A stretch of DNA of 64,000 nt from Porphyromonas levii DSM 23370 (GTDB lineage: Bacteria > Bacteroidota > Bacteroidia > Bacteroidales > Porphyromonadaceae): positions 1-64,000 of the forward strand of contig NZ_KB904250.1 of NCBI RefSeq assembly GCF_000379925.1, written 5' to 3'. Positions 22,953-32,675 of the stretch are shown here, piece by piece. The notes under the pieces are model-generated. The model ran no database searches. It had not been told where the DNA came from and saw nothing but the letters and a program-made list of their open reading frames with translations. The position numbers were made by a program, and so were the translations under genes. Within the stretch, counting starts at the first letter, position 1. Each line of letters starts with the position of its first letter.

Positions 22953-24917
22953 TTACTTAGTCACTGTATTATCCTTCACATCACGCACACAACGTACGTA
23001 TGCCCATTCCCATTGACTTCCTATTAACCACACTTTAGTTGTAGGTTTATCCATCTTTGTTGCTCCATTCTTATCATAAGCATCCCAGTAGTAATTACCG
23101 GTCATGATCTCGTTAACAACTCCACGGCTATCATGCTGTAACTTGTCAATTAGTTTTATTTCAGCCTCTGTAGGTAAGCGCCAATCGTCAAGCTCCTTGC
23201 CATCTCTTTTTTCCCAGTAATCTTTGCAATGCCTTTGTGCACTATTATAACTATGGATATTTGTTGCGCCAAGTTGAGAAGCTAATTCAAAGCATGGAGA
23301 AACCATATTGGCAGTTTCTGCTTCATTTTTAGTATCCCCGTAATCCAATGGAGGGAAACCTAGGATCATATCTACACCTAAAATATTATCTCCAGGTACC
23401 AGAATATTAATGCGATATATAGCTCTATTCTTAAGGTGAGATTCACCAGAGAAACTACCATCCCAATTATAAGAAGGCTTAGGTCTGAGTTTAGATGCCG
23501 TACCTGTGGTGTTGGTGATAAAGAGGCTTGGATATTGCTTTACAACGACATGCTCCGTCATTCCCTCTTTATTCTTAACATTGAACTTGATGGTCTTAGG
23601 AACAAAGTTAACTGGTAGAACAGAATTAACAATTATCTTATTGATGTCTGTGTCTACAGTCACCTTTGGGTACTGAGGATTTTCTTTATAAGAATAGCCT
23701 GTCCCTTTTTTTTTGTTAATAGGTTCGTTATGTTCATGCCCCGCAGCATCAGTATACTCGAAAGATGCCTGTAAATTTTCTATGGTGATATCAGAGGAGG
23801 ACTTGTAAGGGATATCGTAGGTGTCGACGTTGTTCATGGTGACGTGTTTCTCGGCAACTAGTAGGTACTTAGTAGCTGGCAAGTCGAACGCATCATCATG
23901 AGTTGTCCAATCTTTGATAACGAGTTTGCCTGTAATCTTTTGTGGCTCCTCTACGGTGAGACCGCCAAGGATCTCTATCTTTACCTTTACGTCGTAGAGG
24001 TAGTTGGACTTTAGCTCTTGCCCCTTTGCCTCTACTGGCACCTTGTAGTAGTACGCCTTAGCCTCTGTATTTGTAGAGTCGTTCTTCTTCAACTTAATCA
24101 TCAGGGTAAGGGTGGGGCGCTCCTTAGCATCCTTCTCCCACTTAGTGTAGTAGGAGTAGAAGTGTGCCGACTTGGTGTTCAGTTCGTTTACATTTATATA
24201 ATCTGATGCAAATAGAGCTGATCCAGGTACGTTCTCAGCCTTATCCATGTACCCTTGGTTACGGGCATTGCTTAGGTAAGCTTGTGCTTCACCTTCTTGG
24301 GTATAGCCGTCTACGTTTACAGTGAGGAGCGAAAGGCGTACCTTCGCAGCCACACGCTTAAGCTCTACTGTCCCCAGTTGCTTCCCGTCTGTAGTAGACA
24401 TATTGATGGTCTTAGTGACCGAGCCCACCATCACAAACTTAGCAGGCTTTTCTGTATTACTTACCTTAATAGACTCACTTACAACGATTGCCTTCAGTGC
24501 GTCTTCTGTAGCAGGCTTATCGCCAGTAAAGGTGTGATTCGCTACAACATAGATCTTAAACTCTGTCTTACCATCTATCCCAGCCATCTGCTCTTTAGGT
24601 ACAGGAATGAGATAGTTCTTGTTGATATCCTGAGTCAGACCCTTCTTTGACTGAGCCCATAAGAACTTACCCTCCTTATAGAATAGGACGGTGAAATCCT
24701 CTATCTTATTCTCGTTATAGGGGTCTTGCCCTGCTTCTGTCTTATCAGCGCGGAGGGCTGCTCTACTCTCGGCAATATCCTGAACGTTGATCCTTAGTGC
24801 TAGGGTGTTGTCGCCTAGCTCGGGACAATCCACTCCATTCTCTTTGACACATCCCTGCCCCAAGAGCATTAGTGCGACTAGGGTAAGAATGGAACTCAAT
24901 GTATATATCTTCTTCAT
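22953..24917 (-). CDS. Fimbrial lipoprotein with C-terminal adhesin-like domain
   Basis: The 654-aa protein has a lipoprotein signal (ALMLLGQGCVK) and an N-terminal fimbrillin-like domain (LALRINVQDIAESRAAL, DFTVLFYKEGKFLW), then ELKRVAAKVRLSL and further beta domains. The last 150 residues differ in character: SAQRHCKDYW, DDWRLPTEAEIKLI and EWAYVRCVRDV. The WRLPTEAE pattern recalls Fib_succ_major/DUF1566-type lectin-like folds. This suggests a tip adhesin, with the extra domain exposed at the end of the fimbria. The role is inferred from the domain and the operon. Confidence 0.7.
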   Translation of the reverse strand: MKKIYTLSSILTLVALMLLGQGCVKENGVDCPELGDNTLALRINVQDIAESRAALRADKTEAGQDPYNENKIEDFTVLFYKEGKFLWAQSKKGLTQDINKNYLIPVPKEQMAGIDGKTEFKIYVVANHTFTGDKPATEDALKAIVVSESIKVSNTEKPAKFVMVGSVTKTINMSTTDGKQLGTVELKRVAAKVRLSLLTVNVDGYTQEGEAQAYLSNARNQGYMDKAENVPGSALFASDYINVNELNTKSAHFYSYYTKWEKDAKERPTLTLMIKLKKNDSTNTEAKAYYYKVPVEAKGQELKSNYLYDVKVKIEILGGLTVEEPQKITGKLVIKDWTTHDDAFDLPATKYLLVAEKHVTMNNVDTYDIPYKSSSDITIENLQASFEYTDAAGHEHNEPINKKKGTGYSYKENPQYPKVTVDTDINKIIVNSVLPVNFVPKTIKFNVKNKEGMTEHVVVKQYPSLFITNTTGTASKLRPKPSYNWDGSFSGESHLKNRAIYRINILVPGDNILGVDMILGFPPLDYGDTKNEAETANMVSPCFELASQLGATNIHSYNSAQRHCKDYWEKRDGKELDDWRLPTEAEIKLIDKLQHDSRGVVNEIMTGNYYWDAYDKNGATKMDKPTTKVWLIGSQWEWAYVRCVRDVKDNTVTK

Positions 24918-24938
24918 AATGTTTTCCTCTCTAGCTCG

Positions 24939-26285
24939 TTAAGCATGTGGTTTCTGAGAAATCTTTATACGAGTCTTGCGATCTGATACTCCAGCACCAG
25001 AAAGGACTATTTCCTTACCATCTACAGTGAAGAATAGTTCTGTGGTACGTGTCTTAGTGGTATCAGGATCCTTGAGTGGTGTCACCACAACAGTATACTC
25101 AGTTTCATCGACCTTACCTTCAGCAACGATTGTATCGCCTTGCTTTATCTCCACCTTGAACTCTAGACCATTCGTTACTGTAGCCCTCCAAGTCTTACCT
25201 TCAGAAGCCTTAATCTTCACCTTGAAGGTAAGTGGCTTATATTTCGTAATTACGTTGTCAGTATTGACAATATTGGCATCAATGGACGTTGCCTTTGGTT
25301 CTAGGAAGTTCTTCTCTAGCTCTTCTACGTTCCAAGGGAGTACCTTGGTGCTGAGGAGGAGGGCAGAGAACTCACCTAGCTTGGTGATGGTACCCTGTAG
25401 CTTGTAGTGGTGGTTGCGCTCTAGGCAGTAGTGCTTTGTCGCCTCAGTTGCCTTGTCATCATTGATATAGGCGTGGTAAGTGGTCTCGATACCATTGTAA
25501 AGCGCGGTAACGGTTAGGCGTGGTGCTCTACTGGTAGAGTCCTGAGCACTACCTAGGTTCTCGTACACGTACAGTGTATTATCAGCGATATATGGAGTGA
25601 ACTCTGTAGCTTTATTAGTGAGCTTCACTTCCTCCTTCTTGGTATAAGTCCAAGAGTCGCTAAGTGCCCAACCGTCCTTAGGGAAGAGGGTGCTATGCTT
25701 AGGCAGGCGGTCGATAGAAGCACTGAGGATCTCCACCTCTGCCTCCTCGTCGGTAGCCTGCTTCAGGTCGAGGGTAATCTTCGCTACCACGCGAGTTAGT
25801 GTTACTGTAGCCTCGGTTTTGCCTTCAGCTTTAAGCTCGATATTCTTAGTATCACCCACCATGGTAAGTGGTGTAGTAAGCTTATCTTCTTTCTCTGGCA
25901 GCATTATCTTCATAAGGTCGGATACGAAGACCACTTTCTCAAGCTGGTCCGTCAGTTCGCTTGGCTCGTTTGCCACCACGTAGATATCCTTAGTGCCTAC
26001 ATGAGCTTCCATGGTGAAAGGGTTCTTGAAATCCTCTGTATCTGCTTTGAATAGCTTCTGTGCATCGATATTATTACCCTTTTGGTTAAAGACGAAGATA
26101 CGAACCGTCTTTAACTCCTCCTCCACTTTGTCAGCGAAGAGTGCACCAGCACGCATGGATACAGATGGAAGGGTGAGCTGTAGTTCAGCTACCTCTCCAT
26201 TAGGAGACTCCCCTCTATCCTTGCTACAGCTGAGCAGTACGCCCATCAGTAGCATTGTATATATTATACTCTTATATAGTTTCAT
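24939..26285 (-). CDS. Fimbrial minor subunit lipoprotein (Mfa/FimC-like)
   Basis: I chose ATG 26285 because MKLYKSIIYTMLLMGVLLSC is a textbook lipoprotein signal; the longer frame from 26363 adds 26 unlike residues. The 448-aa protein has VAELQLTLPSVSMR, LKTVRIFVFNQKG and LTRVVAKITLDL, then RNHHYKLQGTITKLG and a terminal domain. These are typical Mfa-like/fimbrillin accessory features. It lies 21 bases before the next gene of the operon and 34 bases after the anchor gene. Confidence 0.72.
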   Translation of the reverse strand: MKLYKSIIYTMLLMGVLLSCSKDRGESPNGEVAELQLTLPSVSMRAGALFADKVEEELKTVRIFVFNQKGNNIDAQKLFKADTEDFKNPFTMEAHVGTKDIYVVANEPSELTDQLEKVVFVSDLMKIMLPEKEDKLTTPLTMVGDTKNIELKAEGKTEATVTLTRVVAKITLDLKQATDEEAEVEILSASIDRLPKHSTLFPKDGWALSDSWTYTKKEEVKLTNKATEFTPYIADNTLYVYENLGSAQDSTSRAPRLTVTALYNGIETTYHAYINDDKATEATKHYCLERNHHYKLQGTITKLGEFSALLLSTKVLPWNVEELEKNFLEPKATSIDANIVNTDNVITKYKPLTFKVKIKASEGKTWRATVTNGLEFKVEIKQGDTIVAEGKVDETEYTVVVTPLKDPDTTKTRTTELFFTVDGKEIVLSGAGVSDRKTRIKISQKPHA

Positions 26286-26319
26286 AGTCTTTCTATATCT
26301 ATTGGAACCTCTACCACAA

Positions 26320-27270
26320 TTAGTACTGTACGAACTGGTGAACGATGTTCCAAGGTGTGACAACGACTGTGATGCTTACCTCGGCACTTCTGAAGTCGAT
26401 CAGCAAGTTGAGCATCTTCCCTACCACTGGCAAGATAGGTTTGCCTGTAGAGTCCTTAGTGAAGGAAAGAGCCTTATGATCATTGACCCAGAAATCCAAA
26501 CTGAATAACTTGCCGTCTAGAGAAGGATATACTCTAAATGGCGCTATACGATAATCCCCCATGTTATTCATCGTACCCGTTGGACGATAGATCACCAATT
26601 CACCACCCAGCTGATCCACCAAGGTATAAGTCTCTGGTGAAGTGCCGAAGAGTATCTTGGCTGCCTTTAGGTCTTTAGGGTCGAATGCTTTCTTAGGATA
26701 TCCATTACGCTTGAGCCAGCCCTCGTAGCCAATCACCGTGATATTGACAGAGGCGGTGCGCCTATAGATATCGATGACGCCGTCCTCATCCTTGAGGACA
26801 CTACCATACTTGATGGTGCGTACTAGTTTGCCTGAGAATAGGTCTTCAGGCGAATTTACGAGCTGCTCGGCAGCCCTTGTCCGATTAAGTGCTACTACGA
26901 GGTCGTCCATCTTCTTCACGCCCTCTAGGTTAGCTTTGTCTTGGTCCGATAGGTTACCCCAAGCCACGAAAGTGACATCCTTAAGGTTGAGACCTACCTT
27001 CTTGAAGTGTATTGGTGTACGAGCTTTTACCTGATCAGCACCCATCATCACGCGATCTATCAGATACCCCTTTTCATCGAATATGAATACGACAACGCTC
27101 TGTACATCACCATCCGCAGTGATATCGTTATTCTCCGAATCCAGAGCTCTTACCGTGATATCGAATGGAAGTGGACAGTCTGATAAATCTTCCTTGATGC
27201 AGCTCGTAGATATTAAAGCCGTCAATGTGACCATTGCGACTATTTTAATCCATTTAAATGCATTATTCAT
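26320..27270 (-). CDS. FimB/Mfa2-family fimbrial anchor subunit
   Basis: This 316-aa lipoprotein (TLTALISTSCIKEDLSDCP) matches the FimB/Mfa2 family. It has the conserved CP..FDITVRAL opening, VVVFIFDEKGYLIDR, and a VTPWNIVHQFVQY end. In Porphyromonas such proteins anchor the fimbria to the outer membrane and limit its length. It follows the major pilin gene, with a terminator-like hairpin between them, the expected order for the family. Confidence 0.82.
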   Translation of the reverse strand: MNNAFKWIKIVAMVTLTALISTSCIKEDLSDCPLPFDITVRALDSENNDITADGDVQSVVVFIFDEKGYLIDRVMMGADQVKARTPIHFKKVGLNLKDVTFVAWGNLSDQDKANLEGVKKMDDLVVALNRTRAAEQLVNSPEDLFSGKLVRTIKYGSVLKDEDGVIDIYRRTASVNITVIGYEGWLKRNGYPKKAFDPKDLKAAKILFGTSPETYTLVDQLGGELVIYRPTGTMNNMGDYRIAPFRVYPSLDGKLFSLDFWVNDHKALSFTKDSTGKPILPVVGKMLNLLIDFRSAEVSITVVVTPWNIVHQFVQY

Positions 27271-27331
27271 AATTCCTCTTTTCTAAAGTGTTAGTACCTA
27301 ATAGAGGCAAAATATACTTAAGGGAAAAAAT

Positions 27332-27386
27332 GGCTTGCGAGAGGGCTCCTATCCCTCAGTAGGCACGGGAGCACCTCCCTCTAGCC
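27332..27386 (-). terminator. Partial terminator after the major fimbrillin gene
   Basis: On the minus strand GGCT-A-GAGGG pairs with CCCTC-TCGCA-AGCC across a 32-base loop, and ATTTTTT follows. It lies about 50 bases after the major pilin stop. An attenuating terminator here would keep pilin mRNA above that of the anchor and tip genes. Confidence 0.55.
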
Positions 27387-27434
27387 AATCAATTAATAAT
27401 TACCTAAGGTGCGATGCACCCCTATTCTCGTGGA

Positions 27435-28619
27435 TTACCACTGAACATTCTGAGTAACAAGTACCCAAGGTGCCACAGTGATTGTAACATCCAAAGTTGC
27501 AGGCTCGTTGGTTGGATCCTCAGGCTGATTTGTACCAGGACCAGTGATATTCATAGAGATTTGATACTTGTGGTTGCGCTCAATCACATTTCTCTTCTGA
27601 TCTTTACCAGCACCTTCATACTTGTAATTAGCCTTCTCGAAGTTTACAAGCACTGGATAGTAGGTGTAACCGTTCTCGTCGCAGTAACCTGCAGCTTGAG
27701 CTGTCTTCAAAGCTTCTCCCTCTATTATCTTATCTGTTGACTGATCAATAAGAGGTGTCTTGATTGTAAGAATAGTTGGGTGCTTCTCATCGTTGTTCTC
27801 GAGGATATAAAAACCTGCAGCAGCGTAGTTGCTACCATCAAAATCTATTGATAATGACTTTTCTTCAGTATAAGTAAAACCAGCTTCTGGTGTATACTTA
27901 TCTTCTGTAACGCCGAAGTGTTGCTCACCGTAAACAAACTTAGTACCATGTGCAAGAGGGTTTCCAAAGATCTTAGATTCTTGTTTCACGATTAGTCCAA
28001 TGAGCTTCGTGTCTTTAGCAAGATCAATAGCATACTTAGCTGCAAAAGCATCGTTAAACTTGACATCCACCTTTGTGAGTTCCATGCCAGCATGTACGTG
28101 AGTAATCTCAAGAGCCTCTTCAGAGAGGACATTACCATCGCCAGTCTTACCATAATGGTTTTTACCCGCCTTGATATTGACAGAAGTAATATCAGACGTC
28201 ATCATGTGAAGCTTGTTCTCTGGATTCTGCTGAGCCTCATTGAGGGTCAACACCTTGTTCTGTAGCTCGGTAAGGCTTAGTCCTTCAAGCTTCTCAGTAC
28301 CAAAGTTTGCTACAACTACGAGTTTGCGAGGACCTGCTGTACACAGAATCTCAGTAATCTCTGTTGCACCTTCTCCAGCTGCCTTGTATGCCTCCTGAAC
28401 ATCACCGTTGTAGACCATCGCAGCAAGGGTGTAGATCTTCTTATCTGCATCACCTGCTCCTTGCTCATAAGCGTTAGCACGCATTGCAGCGCCCTGAACC
28501 CTTACGCTTACAGTTGCCTTTGCACCGTCTGCTGATGGTGCGTTGTTCTCCTTGTTACACCCTACGAGTGCAACCATTGCAAGGCTCATAAGCCCTGCCA
28601 TGAATAAACTCTTCTTCAT
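27435..28619 (-). CDS. Major fimbrial subunit (FimA/Mfa1-like type V pilin)
   Basis: The 394-aa prepilin has a lipoprotein signal (LAMVALVGCNKE, Cys about residue 21). The N-terminal domain has KATVSVRVQGAAMRAN, the Arg-containing site where Rgp-type proteases cut in type V pilins. The middle has VHAGMELTKVDVKF. Near the end are VIERNHKYQISMNI and a last strand VTITVAPWVLVTQNVQW, suited to donor-strand exchange. It is first of the subunit genes and has its own downstream hairpin, as expected for the most abundant protein. Confidence 0.85.
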   Translation of the reverse strand: MKKSLFMAGLMSLAMVALVGCNKENNAPSADGAKATVSVRVQGAAMRANAYEQGAGDADKKIYTLAAMVYNGDVQEAYKAAGEGATEITEILCTAGPRKLVVVANFGTEKLEGLSLTELQNKVLTLNEAQQNPENKLHMMTSDITSVNIKAGKNHYGKTGDGNVLSEEALEITHVHAGMELTKVDVKFNDAFAAKYAIDLAKDTKLIGLIVKQESKIFGNPLAHGTKFVYGEQHFGVTEDKYTPEAGFTYTEEKSLSIDFDGSNYAAAGFYILENNDEKHPTILTIKTPLIDQSTDKIIEGEALKTAQAAGYCDENGYTYYPVLVNFEKANYKYEGAGKDQKRNVIERNHKYQISMNITGPGTNQPEDPTNEPATLDVTITVAPWVLVTQNVQW

Positions 28620-28726
28620 ACGCTTTTTTGTTTTGATAAATAGTTGAAAATAGTTGTCTTGTTCCGGGCGACCCGATTAGCTCAAGCCTACCCAGATATT
28701 TATTATTTACTACTTTTTTCTCTCCT

Positions 28727-30178
28727 TTAGAAGTTATCCGCTAGGAAGTGGTTCAGTTCATCGAGGTTGTGTTGTGCCTCTGCCGAACCGCTCTGTGCCG
28801 CCTTCTCTAGATAGCTCTTAGCCTCCTCGTACTGCTCATTGTAGGCATACGCCACACCGAGGATGTTCCATAGCTTCTTATTCTCCTTGAACTGCTCCAG
28901 TAGGCGTACTGCCTGAGCGTAGCGCCCAGCCTTGAAGTCCATAATTGCTGCATTGGTAGCAGGCTCCACCGCCGTTGGGAACGCCTTAGCCGCGGTCACC
29001 CAAGTCTGGTACTGTTCATTGCTGTCCTCTGGGTAGCTCTTTGCCACGAGGTTGATCTCAGCAAGGCTTAGGTGGGTAGGATGTGTCTTGATTACCTCAC
29101 GAGCCTCCTCAAGCTCAAATCCCCTTACAATGAAAGAGAAAGTAATCACTGTACGGCGTAGTGGGGGATATACCTCCCTCAATAGGTAGGCATAGGTGTT
29201 GCCACCATTGAGCTGTTGGAGTGCTGGCGTGCGCTCAGCCACTGGGCGCTCATCGATAATCTTGAGGACACTCTCCTTATCCGCCATAGAGCTCTTTGCC
29301 ACAGCGTCTCTTAGACCATCCCAGTCGGCACCCATAGCCACCGACTTGTAGCTGTTTTTGAAGCGTGGGTAGCGGTTGACAAGTTGGCGTGAGATACTCT
29401 CCACACGCTTTTCTGATAGAGTCTGGTTGAACTCCGCACCACCCTCAGGTGAAGCATAACCGGTGAGCTTCAGTCCATCTACCTTTAGATTATTATTGGT
29501 GGTGAGCTCCTTTAGCTTGTCCTCCACTCGCTTCAGTTCAGCCTTGTTATTACCGAGTGTAGGCACGAAGTCACTCTTAGCTACATTGAAGACGATGAGT
29601 GCCGTGATGCTCTCCTCCCTTCTCTTGGTCTCCTCGCCCTGTGGCACCATCATATTATAGGTGTACTTAGGCTGGTATAGGGGCACTAGTGCATTAGGTG
29701 TAAGCTTAAGCACCTCATCGCCGAGGTCACAATCGGCACACCCATACGCCTTAGCGTATAGGGTAAGCGCAGCATCCTTGAGCCACTGTTCAAAAGGTGC
29801 CTCAGAAGTGTAGTGGTAGGTCTGTCCCTTAGTCCTAGTCTTCACGACATCGGCAGTGCGTCCCTTACGGGTGAGCATGATAGCTCTTGTGCGACCAGAT
29901 ATAATAAAAGAGGGGAGCTCCACCCTTTGTGCAGAGTTGTTTGCCTCCAATACTGGAGTAACTTCTAGCATCACATTACGATTGAGTGCAGGCATCTCAC
30001 TGAGGTCTACCGTAAAGTCTACAGCCACCTTCTTGCCTTGCTTCTGTGCCACATGAGGAGTTGTCGCCTTTATGCCCTGCAGTCGATGGGGCCCATCCTG
30101 AGCCTTTGCACTCAGAGCTCCGCCCATGGTGCCAATTACTAAGAATAGTAATGATGAAATTATAGTGTAATATCTCAT
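28727..30178 (-). CDS. DUF3868 and OmpA-like fimbrial assembly protein
   Basis: I chose ATG 30178, which gives a clean signal peptide (SLLFLVIGTMGGALSAKA) and 483 aa. Residues about 25-180 match DUF3868. An OmpA-like peptidoglycan-binding domain follows (LKLTGYASPEGGAEFNQTLS, KRVESISRQL), and a C-terminal tetratricopeptide-like part (LLEQFKENKKLWNILGVAYA, AKSYLEKAAQSGSAEAQ). DUF3868 proteins accompany Bacteroidales fimbrial loci and may assist assembly or anchor the base to the cell wall. It sits between the DUF3575 gene and the pilin gene. Confidence 0.8.
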   Translation of the reverse strand: MRYYTIISSLLFLVIGTMGGALSAKAQDGPHRLQGIKATTPHVAQKQGKKVAVDFTVDLSEMPALNRNVMLEVTPVLEANNSAQRVELPSFIISGRTRAIMLTRKGRTADVVKTRTKGQTYHYTSEAPFEQWLKDAALTLYAKAYGCADCDLGDEVLKLTPNALVPLYQPKYTYNMMVPQGEETKRREESITALIVFNVAKSDFVPTLGNNKAELKRVEDKLKELTTNNNLKVDGLKLTGYASPEGGAEFNQTLSEKRVESISRQLVNRYPRFKNSYKSVAMGADWDGLRDAVAKSSMADKESVLKIIDERPVAERTPALQQLNGGNTYAYLLREVYPPLRRTVITFSFIVRGFELEEAREVIKTHPTHLSLAEINLVAKSYPEDSNEQYQTWVTAAKAFPTAVEPATNAAIMDFKAGRYAQAVRLLEQFKENKKLWNILGVAYAYNEQYEEAKSYLEKAAQSGSAEAQHNLDELNHFLADNF

Positions 30179-30210
30179 GGTTGTTAGTTCTCTTAGATGT
30201 GATACATTCA

Positions 30211-30786
30211 TTAGAAAAGATAGATCAAAGAAATTGTAGCTTTTGTAGGACCAAAGTAATGCTTTGTATTCTTCTCAATTTCCTTACCACATTTCTCACA
30301 GTTGTACTTGGCATAGTCAAAGAATAGATAGCCACCACTGAGAGAGGCTTCTAGGTTCCAGTGTTTTCCTAAAACGAACTCGTAGCCATAGGTCACGCCA
30401 CCTCCGTAAACCCACCCCTGATAGCGGTAATCCTTCAGACCTTTGAGCTTGTCAATAGGTAGATTGATGTTAGCAACATTGAAGAACCCAGCTAGACCGT
30501 GTACACCAAAGAAATGACCGTTGAATGCTTCGCAGGTGTAGTAGCGAACCTCAGGAGCCACCATCCAGTGCTTCCACTTCATGCTAGTCTCCTTATTCAT
30601 CACAAAAGGATTGTATCCGCCACTAACATCTACCGTCCATTTGTCAGCCATCTTCACCTCAATACCTAAGTTGGGGGTAGCTGTTCCGAGGTAGGGGATG
30701 TTCGTTTTTACTCCAACACTCTGAGCTAGAGCACCGACGCAAGACCCCATCAGGAGAATAATAAGAGTTATAAACCTCTGCTTCAT
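30211..30786 (-). CDS. DUF3575 outer-membrane protein, first gene of the fimbrial operon
   Basis: The 191-aa protein starts at ATG 30786 with a signal peptide (TLIILLMGSCVGALAQ). It then shows the DUF3575 opening VGVKTNIPYLGTATPNLGIE, repeated beta strands (WTVDVSGGYNPFV, GWVYGGGVTYGYEF) and a terminal Phe. This suggests a small beta-barrel. A CEKC motif near residue 165 is notable. Genes of this family regularly head fimbrial operons with a DUF3868 partner. The long leader upstream is described separately. Confidence 0.8.
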   Translation of the reverse strand: MKQRFITLIILLMGSCVGALAQSVGVKTNIPYLGTATPNLGIEVKMADKWTVDVSGGYNPFVMNKETSMKWKHWMVAPEVRYYTCEAFNGHFFGVHGLAGFFNVANINLPIDKLKGLKDYRYQGWVYGGGVTYGYEFVLGKHWNLEASLSGGYLFFDYAKYNCEKCGKEIEKNTKHYFGPTKATISLIYLF

Positions 30787-30902
30787 AATTTTATATCTTA
30801 GTAAGTACAATGTATTTCAAATCAAATAGGCGAAAAGGAGAACAATTATTAGAGAACAACTCCTGACAATAGGTATTCCCTTGTCTGTCCAGATTGATGA
30901 GC

Positions 30903-30950
30903 AAAAAAAATATCAGAAACCACTCCTTTAATGGGAGCAGCTTCTGATAT
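30903..30950 (-). terminator. Intrinsic terminator in the fimbrial leader
   Basis: Read on the minus strand, ATATCAGAA pairs with TTCTGATAT over 9 bp, with a second CTCC/GGAG stem inside, and TTTTTTTT follows directly (30903-30910 on the plus strand). It lies between the predicted promoter at 31205-31235 and the first gene at 30786, so it could attenuate the operon. Confidence 0.65.
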
Positions 30951-31039
30951 CAGTGGAATATACGATAAGATGGTTGTAGCGACAATTGTATGTGCTACAA
31001 GAACCAGATCTATTAAGTTAGTAAGAGTGTGTACGAGAG

Positions 31040-31193
<154 letters not shown>

Positions 31194-31204
31194 AAATCCA
31201 GCGA

Positions 31205-31235
31205 CAAAGATACACACATATTTGTAAACACCAAA
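31205..31235 (-). promoter_or_regulatory. Promoter upstream of the fimbrial operon
   Basis: On the minus strand TTTG (31232-31235) is followed after 19 bases by TATCTTTG (31205-31212), an exact match to the Bacteroidota consensus. Transcription would begin near 31198, giving a leader of about 410 bases before the first fimbrial gene. A second -7-like element, TATATTTG, is at 31108-31115. Confidence 0.65.
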
Positions 31236-31466
31236 ATCAACTTGAGAACCACACAATGCAAAATTAGCAAAACGCACTCCAAATCAACAGTTGATCACAC
31301 TGTTAACATATCACAATCTCATAATACTATAGCCCATAGTGTATAAATAATCCTCACATATACTATAAGAGGTTAACCCCTAAGACACGACACTTGCCAC
31401 GTAATCATTCTCTCTCATGTTGCGACTACGCTGAAAGAGATATGCGGTGGCTTGGCGTAAAATTGG

Positions 31467-31474
31467 TAAATTTG
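31467..31474 (+). promoter_or_regulatory. purM promoter, extended -7 type
   Basis: TAAATTTG is directly preceded by TAAAATTGG. It lies 29 bases before the purM start. There is no TTTG at -33. Confidence 0.65.
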
Positions 31475-31502
31475 TGACTCATTACACACCTATATTATAG
31501 AT

Positions 31503-32672
31503 ATGATGGATAAGGAATTGTACCAAATGAGGGGGGTATCCGCCGATAAGGAGGACGTACACGCCGCTATTAAGCATATTGATAAGGGGCTCTTCCCCCA
31601 AGCGTTTTGCAAGATATTGCCCGACTTGCTCGGCAATGACCCCGACTACTGTAGCCTGATGCATGCCGATGGAGCGGGGACGAAGAGTAGCCTCGCCTAT
31701 GCTTACTGGCGGGAGACGGGCGACCTCAGTGTATGGAAGGGGATTGCTCAGGATGCCATCGTGATGAATCTGGACGACCTGATCTGTGTTGGGGCGGTGG
31801 ACAATATCCTTATTTCTAGTACCATAGGGCGAAATAAGCGCCTCATCCCTGGCGAAGTAATCTCGGCCATCATCAATGGCACGGAGGAGCTATTGGAGCA
31901 ACTCAGGACACTGGGTGTGGGCATTGTCTCCACCGGCGGTGAGACTGCCGATGTGGGCGACCTCGTTCGTACGATCATCGTGGATAGCACCGTAACGGCA
32001 CGCATGAAACGTTCGGAGGTAATCGATAATGCGCGCATCAAAGGGGGCGACGTGATTGTGGGGCTTGCCAGCTATGGTCAGGCGACGTACGAGGAGCGCT
32101 ACAATGGTGGCATGGGCAGTAATGGGCTTACTTCGGCAAGGCACGATATCTTCAACCATGAGATAGCTCGGAAGTACCCGGAGTCGTACGACGGCACTCT
32201 GCCCGATGAGGTGGTCTATGTAGGTCAGCGTGGACTGACGGAGCAGGTAGAGGGGCTGGGCATAGACTACGGTAGGCTGGTGCTCTCCCCTACCCGCACA
32301 TATGCCCCTATCGTGGCTAAGATGCTTAGGGAGATGCGTGGCGCAGTTCATGGCATGGTACACTGCACGGGGGGCGCGCAGACCAAGGTACTTCACTTTG
32401 TGGAGGGAAAGCGTATTGTGAAGGACAATTGGCACGCTGTGCCACCGCTCTTCCAGACCATTGCCCGTGAGGGTAAGACGCCTGCGAAGGAGCTGTACAA
32501 GGTGTTCAACATGGGGCACCGCCTAGAGGTCTACCTCCCCGAAAGCGAGGCGCAGCAGGTGATCGCCCTATCGGAGAGCTTCGGTGTCCCTGCCAAGATT
32601 GTGGGTAGGGTAGAAGAGGCCCCAACGAATGAGCTGGTACTAGAAACGCCTTACGGCAGATTTGAGTATTGA
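31503..32672 (+). CDS. purM: Phosphoribosylformylglycinamidine cyclo-ligase (AIR synthetase)
   Basis: The enzyme closes the imidazole ring in purine synthesis, converting FGAM and ATP to AIR. Family features are LMHADGAGTKSSLAY, DAIVMNLDDLICVGA, GIVSTGGETADVGDLV, GGDVIVGLASYG and GSNGLTSARHD. It is 389 aa, longer than the common 345, as in the divergent Bacteroidota form. The start is ATG 31503 or the next codon, also ATG. prfA follows 3 bases after its stop. Confidence 0.92.
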   Translation: MMDKELYQMRGVSADKEDVHAAIKHIDKGLFPQAFCKILPDLLGNDPDYCSLMHADGAGTKSSLAYAYWRETGDLSVWKGIAQDAIVMNLDDLICVGAVDNILISSTIGRNKRLIPGEVISAIINGTEELLEQLRTLGVGIVSTGGETADVGDLVRTIIVDSTVTARMKRSEVIDNARIKGGDVIVGLASYGQATYEERYNGGMGSNGLTSARHDIFNHEIARKYPESYDGTLPDEVVYVGQRGLTEQVEGLGIDYGRLVLSPTRTYAPIVAKMLREMRGAVHGMVHCTGGAQTKVLHFVEGKRIVKDNWHAVPPLFQTIAREGKTPAKELYKVFNMGHRLEVYLPESEAQQVIALSESFGVPAKIVGRVEEAPTNELVLETPYGRFEY

Positions 32673-32675
32673 TAG

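Noticed and set aside
31890-32519. Long minus-strand frame across purM
   Set aside because: purM is unmistakable on the plus strand; this is a shadow frame without family features. The same applies to the frame at 33081-33704 across prfA.
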